Positions 7,756 to 12,133 of a DNA stretch of 12,133 nucleotides are shown here, in pieces. A model generated the notes under the pieces. The model made no database searches. It worked only from the letters and a program-made list of their open reading frames with translations, and was not told the origin of the DNA. This DNA comes from Stephanodiscus triporus (taxonomy: Eukaryota; Bacillariophyta; Thalassiosirophyceae; Thalassiosirales; Thalassiosiraceae): the NCBI GenBank assembly GCA_036939755.1, contig JALLAZ010000778.1:1-12133 (forward strand), read 5' to 3'. Position numbers and translations under genes: made by a program. The stretch's first letter is position 1, and each line of letters starts with the position of its first letter.

Positions 7756-10700
7756 TTAATTGTATTGGGCATACTGCCATGGCTGCTGTTGAACGTTGAC
7801 GTGGCCTCCAACACTACCGTAGACCTGGGATTGCTCATAGTTATTGCCAAACCTAAGAGTTCGAGGCGAAAGCGATGACGGTGTCGGATGGTGGTAGCCA
7901 GCAAAAATGGGAGCATTGTGCCGTCTGGTGTCTTGATTTGCAGAGGAGATACGCTGTCCTATCATCTCATGCTGTGCCAACAGAGCGAAATCCCGTGTTG
8001 TGGGGTGGGGATTGCCACTGGGCTGTTGTTCCTGAGCCATGATCTCTTGGCTCCTATATGCCATTCTTTCGTCAATCATCTGTTGCTGCGCCAGCGACAA
8101 CTGATCAAAGTCCCTTATCATGGGCTGGTGATTGCCACTGGGCTGTTGTTCCCAAGCCATGATCTCTTGCTTGGTATATGCCATCCGTTCTCCAGCTGTC
8201 TGATGCTGTGCCAACAGCGATGAGTCGAAAGTCCGTGCCGTTGGATGGGGATTAGCACTGGGCTGTTGTGTATACATGTTGAATCCAAATCGTTCTTTCT
8301 CGTGAAGTCTCTTGGGTGTGAGCGATGGACTGCCATGTTGAAAAGGTGCTAATCCTTTAGTAGAAACGTGAAGTGAAGAAGGATAAGTTCCACTACAACC
8401 ACCAGCATCCAAATTTGGGAGACCATACCTCATTGACTGTGGCGCCCTGGCCACTGATGATCTCGTATCATGATGAATGTCATACCACGATGGTATTGAT
8501 TGGGTACGGTGGTGATGTTGTAAAGGAGGTTGTTGGACAGCTACAACGGTCCTTCTTGGCATGGTAAAAGATTCAAACGATATTTTTGTCCCCACGGGAT
8601 CAACCGGATCTGGCGAGGTTAGAGATGGCAGCAAGAGATGTGGTTTCATTGTTACCATTCTCTCTCTACTTCTAATATTTGATGCTGATTTGGATCGATG
8701 GCGGCGACTGATATCTTCATGACCATAATGACTTGCTCTTGTGAATTGACTTGGCCTCTTGCCGGACGTGTCAAAAGTAGATAATGTAGACTTTGATGAT
8801 AAATCAGCAATACTACTTTTGCTTTCGATGCTCTCGCTGATGGTATTTTCCTCTTCATGATGACCGCGAGGGCTAGAAATTCCAATTGTACAGTGATTAC
8901 TCTCAGCCTCTGGTGTCAGAGGGTGGTAATCATTCTCAGCTTCGATATTTTTTCTCCATCTGTGACTTCTCTGGATTCGATTTTGTTGGCGCTTGTCCGA
9001 TGATCTTCGAAGTTTCGACAAGTAGCTCGACGACGTGGTGATCTGATCAGACGTATAGTCATTGATAGGAGATTCGCCAGCGGCATTAATGATAACACCA
9101 TCACAATCGTCTCCAAATTGTTGGGTGTCTGATTCGCGGTTGGCATCATTAGACCCAATTGTATCATACCTATGATATTGATGTTTGTTACTACTTTCCT
9201 CGCGACTGTACTGCGAAGCAGACGCTGTCGAATAAATATCACCGTCATAACAAGGTGAAGATCCTTGTTTGGCATCTTTGGCTTGTAATTCCGTTTCTGA
9301 TTCGCGGTTGGCATCATTAGACCCAATTCTATCATACCTACGATATTGATGTTTGTTACTACTTTCCTCGCGACTGTACTGTGAAGCCGAATAAATATCA
9401 CCGTCATAGCAAGGTGTAGATCCTTGTTTGGCATCTTTGGCTTGTAATTCCGTTTTGTCAGCAGTCTTATCGTGCATGGCCATTTTGGTATTACTGCACA
9501 TTGGCGGACACTTGTTCTCGCCCGCTCTCAGCTGTGCTCTTGCCTTAAGTTTCTCCCTTCGATCATTCCTAGCTTTCACCAACACATCAAGCGCTTCGCG
9601 TGCGCTGGCTGCGGCTAACTCTGCCTCTCGGTGCTTGCGTAAGGCGTCAGCTTCAAATTGCGCTATTCGTGTTTGTTGCATCTGAACGCTTGAGGATAGA
9701 GATGCTATTGAGATCAAGGAGGAGTGAGATGAAACAATGGCTGCTGCTGAAGGGACCATAGGAGGTGCTATGACCACTTCTTTTTCAACAGTTTTCTCAT
9801 CCTTGGAAAAAGCATCCAGTTCGATTTTTGTTATACTTGTGGCACGGCATGATGGGGTATTATCATAATCATCAGTATTGGATGTAGCTGTGGGGTGTCT
9901 CGCCATTTCACAAGGTACGGAAGGTGATGACATCTCAGCCGACTGCAGTGTTGAGATTTGCAAAGATGAGTTCGTGTTTTCATCAAAAGGCAATTCTGCC
10001 TTCGCTTCGCGAATGCACTTCAATGGAGAAGGTTTCCTCTCGTCATATGGCACTTTCGAATCGTCTAGTGCTGCTTTTGACTTTGCTGCTCTTGAAGGTG
10101 GAATAATGAGTTTAGATTTGGGTTCGCCTTCATCTTGCAGAGTATTTATAGCATCATGAATGCAACTTGCATCGTTGGAGGAAAATAGAAGCGATTCTAT
10201 GGCACTGCTGTCGTCATTGTCATTCCTCTCAACTCGCATCGGTGGTGTGGCGGTAAGGGCGACCTTCCGTTTCGTAACATAACTTGAAGCTTCGAGCTTT
10301 TCTTGAACACGAGTTGCCTTGGTCAATAATGCCCTGTGACGAAGCTCCTCGAAGAATTCGTCACGATAGAACGTTTCTTTGCCACCAGGTGGGACGGGCG
10401 GTTGGTCATTACAGCTATCAATCAAGCTGGCCTCGTCATTAACCACGAAGTTTTTCACACTATTCTCCCAAGCGGGCATGTAAAATTTCTTTCGACTAGC
10501 AGAATGCTCTTTTGCCAGACTGTGAATTGTCGTGCGCTTTTGCAGTGCTGTTGTTGCCGCTGTTGTTTCCGACGACTTAAGAATGCCAGCTGACACGTTG
10601 GTGGTTTTCTTCATGGCGGGTGCTTCTATGGTCAAGGTGGTTGCTTTTATGGTCATTGTTAATCCATCAGAGTCTGCAGCTGTTATGTTCGCGCTTTTGG

Positions 10701-11802
10701 ATGGCACCAAATTTGCACCAATATTACCATGACCAACACTCTTAACCTGATCTTCGGAACATTCCAATGCGATAGTATCAACCGATGTGGCTTGTGCACT
10801 CATTTCCGAGACTAGTCCCGCGCTTCGTTGACTCGTTTCTTCAACCAGTTCTCGATTACTCTCCTTATTATCTGTAGGCGCTAGCTGAACTCGCAGTTGT
10901 TGGATCTGGCGAGTGTGCTCATCAATCGCTTCCAACATATGCGCATTTCCTGCCTCAACACCAGTGTTCGACAGTTCTTCTTCTCCTCTTCCTTTTCCTC
11001 CTTCAAAAAACAATCTTGAACACGCACTCATTTCATTCATCTTTTGTGCTGGTTGTTGATGTCCGCTACCAAATGCTTCCTGTGAAATTTCTTTGTTACC
11101 GACTCCACTTCTTGCCTCAACATAGGTGCTACATAGGCTTTTTTCTCCTTCGTACGAGAGTTTCAAAGACGCATTTTGTTTCTCCACATCGTGTGAGGAT
11201 TGAATATGTGGACTATGTGCGCTGCCACTTACTGACAGTGCCGAGATCATCAATGCTTCCTTTTTATGTGATATTTCGTCGTCGCCATCTCCGCACTCGG
11301 CATGAGAAGATATAGTGTCGGAGACCCAACTGGAAGAAGACGGCTCGTCTGATTGTGTCTCATCGTCAAGAATGTAAAGAATGCGTTCGATTTCGTCACT
11401 ATCACACTCCTCAATATCGGCGAATATCCCCCCTGGTGAAAGTTCTATTCCATCTTCTGTCACGTTAACAACACTCTGGGCCATGCGCCACGACTCGCCA
11501 TAATTTTCTTCATTGCGAGATTCTCGCCGTGCCATCCTCGTCTCACTTCCACTCCCTTTATATGATGGCCCCTTATCTATACCCACGGAAATCAACTCCT
11601 CCACGCAAACGACGCACCGCAAAATGCCCCGGTGGCTCATCATTGGGACACCGCAATCAGTGCATTTGAAGGATGCTATTTGATAACCTTGAAGCATCCT
11701 CCTAGCTAATGTTTTCGCTGCCTTCGCCCCGTTGGTCACCGGCACGGTTACTGCAACATCAACGCCGCAACTGGCGGGGTTGCTGTTCGACCCCTCGACC
11801 AT
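7756..11802 (-). CDS. Large disordered protein with N-terminal p27/ZNRD2-type zinc ribbon
   Basis: One uninterrupted frame encodes 1348 residues; the ATG lies in a good context (GCCATGG) and directly precedes the domain. Residues about 26-70 match the Sjogren syndrome/scleroderma autoantigen 1 (p27, ZNRD2) zinc ribbon: a helix 'AKTLARRMLQGYQ', then C47-x-x-C50, 'GVPMM', and C63-x-x-C66. The rest is Ser/Thr/Gln-rich and mostly low complexity. It includes an acidic segment (about 125-155), a charged Ala/Glu/Arg heptad-like stretch likely to be coiled coil (about 705-765), a tandem duplication (about 782-891) and Gln-rich 40-residue repeats near the C-terminus (about 1178-1300). No signal peptide or membrane segment is present. 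The ribbon probably binds zinc and a partner; the function of the long tail is unknown. Family members are usually around 200 residues, so this architecture is unusual. An intron cannot be excluded. Confidence 0.82.
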   Translation of the reverse strand: MVEGSNSNPASCGVDVAVTVPVTNGAKAAKTLARRMLQGYQIASFKCTDCGVPMMSHRGILRCVVCVEELISVGIDKGPSYKGSGSETRMARRESRNEENYGESWRMAQSVVNVTEDGIELSPGGIFADIEECDSDEIERILYILDDETQSDEPSSSSWVSDTISSHAECGDGDDEISHKKEALMISALSVSGSAHSPHIQSSHDVEKQNASLKLSYEGEKSLCSTYVEARSGVGNKEISQEAFGSGHQQPAQKMNEMSACSRLFFEGGKGRGEEELSNTGVEAGNAHMLEAIDEHTRQIQQLRVQLAPTDNKESNRELVEETSQRSAGLVSEMSAQATSVDTIALECSEDQVKSVGHGNIGANLVPSKSANITAADSDGLTMTIKATTLTIEAPAMKKTTNVSAGILKSSETTAATTALQKRTTIHSLAKEHSASRKKFYMPAWENSVKNFVVNDEASLIDSCNDQPPVPPGGKETFYRDEFFEELRHRALLTKATRVQEKLEASSYVTKRKVALTATPPMRVERNDNDDSSAIESLLFSSNDASCIHDAINTLQDEGEPKSKLIIPPSRAAKSKAALDDSKVPYDERKPSPLKCIREAKAELPFDENTNSSLQISTLQSAEMSSPSVPCEMARHPTATSNTDDYDNTPSCRATSITKIELDAFSKDEKTVEKEVVIAPPMVPSAAAIVSSHSSLISIASLSSSVQMQQTRIAQFEADALRKHREAELAAASAREALDVLVKARNDRREKLKARAQLRAGENKCPPMCSNTKMAMHDKTADKTELQAKDAKQGSTPCYDGDIYSASQYSREESSNKHQYRRYDRIGSNDANRESETELQAKDAKQGSSPCYDGDIYSTASASQYSREESSNKHQYHRYDTIGSNDANRESDTQQFGDDCDGVIINAAGESPINDYTSDQITTSSSYLSKLRRSSDKRQQNRIQRSHRWRKNIEAENDYHPLTPEAESNHCTIGISSPRGHHEEENTISESIESKSSIADLSSKSTLSTFDTSGKRPSQFTRASHYGHEDISRRHRSKSASNIRSRERMVTMKPHLLLPSLTSPDPVDPVGTKISFESFTMPRRTVVAVQQPPLQHHHRTQSIPSWYDIHHDTRSSVARAPQSMRYGLPNLDAGGCSGTYPSSLHVSTKGLAPFQHGSPSLTPKRLHEKERFGFNMYTQQPSANPHPTARTFDSSLLAQHQTAGERMAYTKQEIMAWEQQPSGNHQPMIRDFDQLSLAQQQMIDERMAYRSQEIMAQEQQPSGNPHPTTRDFALLAQHEMIGQRISSANQDTRRHNAPIFAGYHHPTPSSLSPRTLRFGNNYEQSQVYGSVGGHVNVQQQPWQYAQYN
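7900..8271 (-). repeat. Three 120-nt coding repeats (40-residue Gln-rich units)
   Basis: Units of exactly 120 nt recur: the marker ATTGCCACTGGGCTGTTG is at 8011 and 8131, with the variant ATTAGCACTGGGCTGTTG at 8251. In protein each starts 'QQPS(A/G)N', continues with 'R(D/T)F', 'LAQ(H/Q)', '(E/Q)RMAY' and ends 'QEIMA(W/Q)E'. The last unit in the protein is the most diverged and shortest. They sit near the C-terminus of the large zinc-ribbon protein and keep the frame. Confidence 0.88.
9131..9457 (-). repeat. Tandem in-frame duplication, units of 168 and 159 nt
   Basis: Two adjacent copies, 9131-9298 and 9299-9457, differ by about five substitutions by eye plus one 9-nt indel and differences at the very end, so they are roughly 97 percent identical. 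Both lengths are multiples of three. Each encodes a unit beginning 'ETELQAKDAKQGS' and ending 'IGSNDANRES'. The high identity points to a recent duplication within the large zinc-ribbon gene. Confidence 0.9.
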
Positions 11803-12133
11803 GGCTCCTCGTGTTTTATGCGTTGGTTGCGTCGATACAATGTTTTGGGTTGTCTTTGTGGACAGAAGACTGAGTAGATGATTTTTTTCCGTTGGGCCGT
11901 GCGTTGAGGAAGCGAAAAGAGAAAGGGCGAGTCGCCCACTACCACTACTACACTACACTCCCAACGCTCATGTCTCATATTATTTGGGCTTTTTTGGCGG
12001 GAAAAAACGAGACCGAGGTACGTACTATGCGAGGTAGGTACAGTGCCCCACACAATCCCTCAACCTCACTTAAGTATGATTTATTAGTTTCCCCACTAAA
12101 CGATAAAAGTGTGAAATCATAGTTTTACTTTGT
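11803..12133 (-). promoter_or_regulatory. Upstream region of the large zinc-ribbon gene
   Basis: These 331 bases run from the start codon of the zinc-ribbon gene to the window edge and should hold its 5' leader and promoter. There is a run of CTA/CACTA repeats on the plus strand at about 11937-11960 and the palindrome GTACGTAC at 12018-12025, which also occurs in the divergent region at 3291-3298. Short open frames on either strand show no recognisable protein. No RNA gene was seen. Confidence 0.45.

Noticed and set aside
7900..8271. Regularly spaced repeats that might suggest a CRISPR array
   Set aside because: The 120-nt units are coding, keep frame, diverge along their whole length and lack short identical repeats with unique spacers.
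8916..9434. 172-codon minus-strand open frame with a repeated motif
   Set aside because: It is the tandem duplication of the zinc-ribbon gene read in another frame; the main frame is open for over 4 kb.
11748..12053. 101-codon minus-strand open frame overlapping the start of the zinc-ribbon gene
   Set aside because: It is low in family-like features and lies in the presumed leader; at most it could be an upstream ORF, with no support.
1..12133. tRNA, rRNA, transposon or viral insertion
   Set aside because: No tRNA-like arms, terminal repeats, transposase, reverse transcriptase or viral gene motif was recognised by eye on either strand.

Overview
The window reads as nuclear DNA of a photosynthetic protist, most likely a diatom and plausibly a centric one. 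This is inferred from compact genes, short GT-AG introns (79-107 nt, three of five in phase 2), a signal peptide followed by a Ser-Ser-Phe site as in secondary-plastid targeting, and an animal/stramenopile-like gene set. No bacterial operon structure, RNA gene, CRISPR array or transposon was seen. Taxonomy rests on style only.

Six protein-coding genes fill most of the 12.1 kb, strictly alternating in strand. (1) 143-1716 (+), three exons: a secreted/ER prolyl 4-hydroxylase with a ShKT module and, N-terminal to that, a segment resembling the pVHL beta domain. (2) 1975-3216 (-), one exon: a multi-repeat Myb protein of the REB1/TTF1/DMTF1 type. (3) 3374-4069 (+), two exons: an RBBP9-type serine hydrolase. 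(4) 4092-6504 (-), three exons: an ABCB-type half ABC transporter with a mitochondrial-like presequence. (5) 6674-7570 (+), one exon: an Mpv17/PMP22 membrane protein with a plastid-like leader. (6) 7756-11802 (-), one exon: a 1348-residue, largely disordered protein carrying a p27/ZNRD2-type zinc ribbon at its N-terminus and several internal repeats.

Because strands alternate, intergenic regions are either divergent (3217-3373 and 6505-6673, each a candidate shared promoter) or convergent (1717-1974, 4070-4091, 7571-7755). The convergent gap between genes 3 and 4 is only 22 nt between stop codons, so their transcripts almost certainly overlap. The genes do not form an obvious pathway; the layout looks like ordinary compact protist chromosome.

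The most interesting signal is gene 1. A region with the N-x-S-P ... S-Y-x-G-H pattern of the hydroxyproline-binding pVHL beta domain precedes a prolyl hydroxylase in the same polypeptide, suggesting a hydroxyproline 'writer' joined to a possible 'reader'. Secondary items are the unusually large p27-ribbon protein with recent internal duplications, a stop-free 105-nt intron inside the ABC nucleotide-binding domain, and a CAA-rich leader with an overlapping upstream ORF before the Mpv17 gene.
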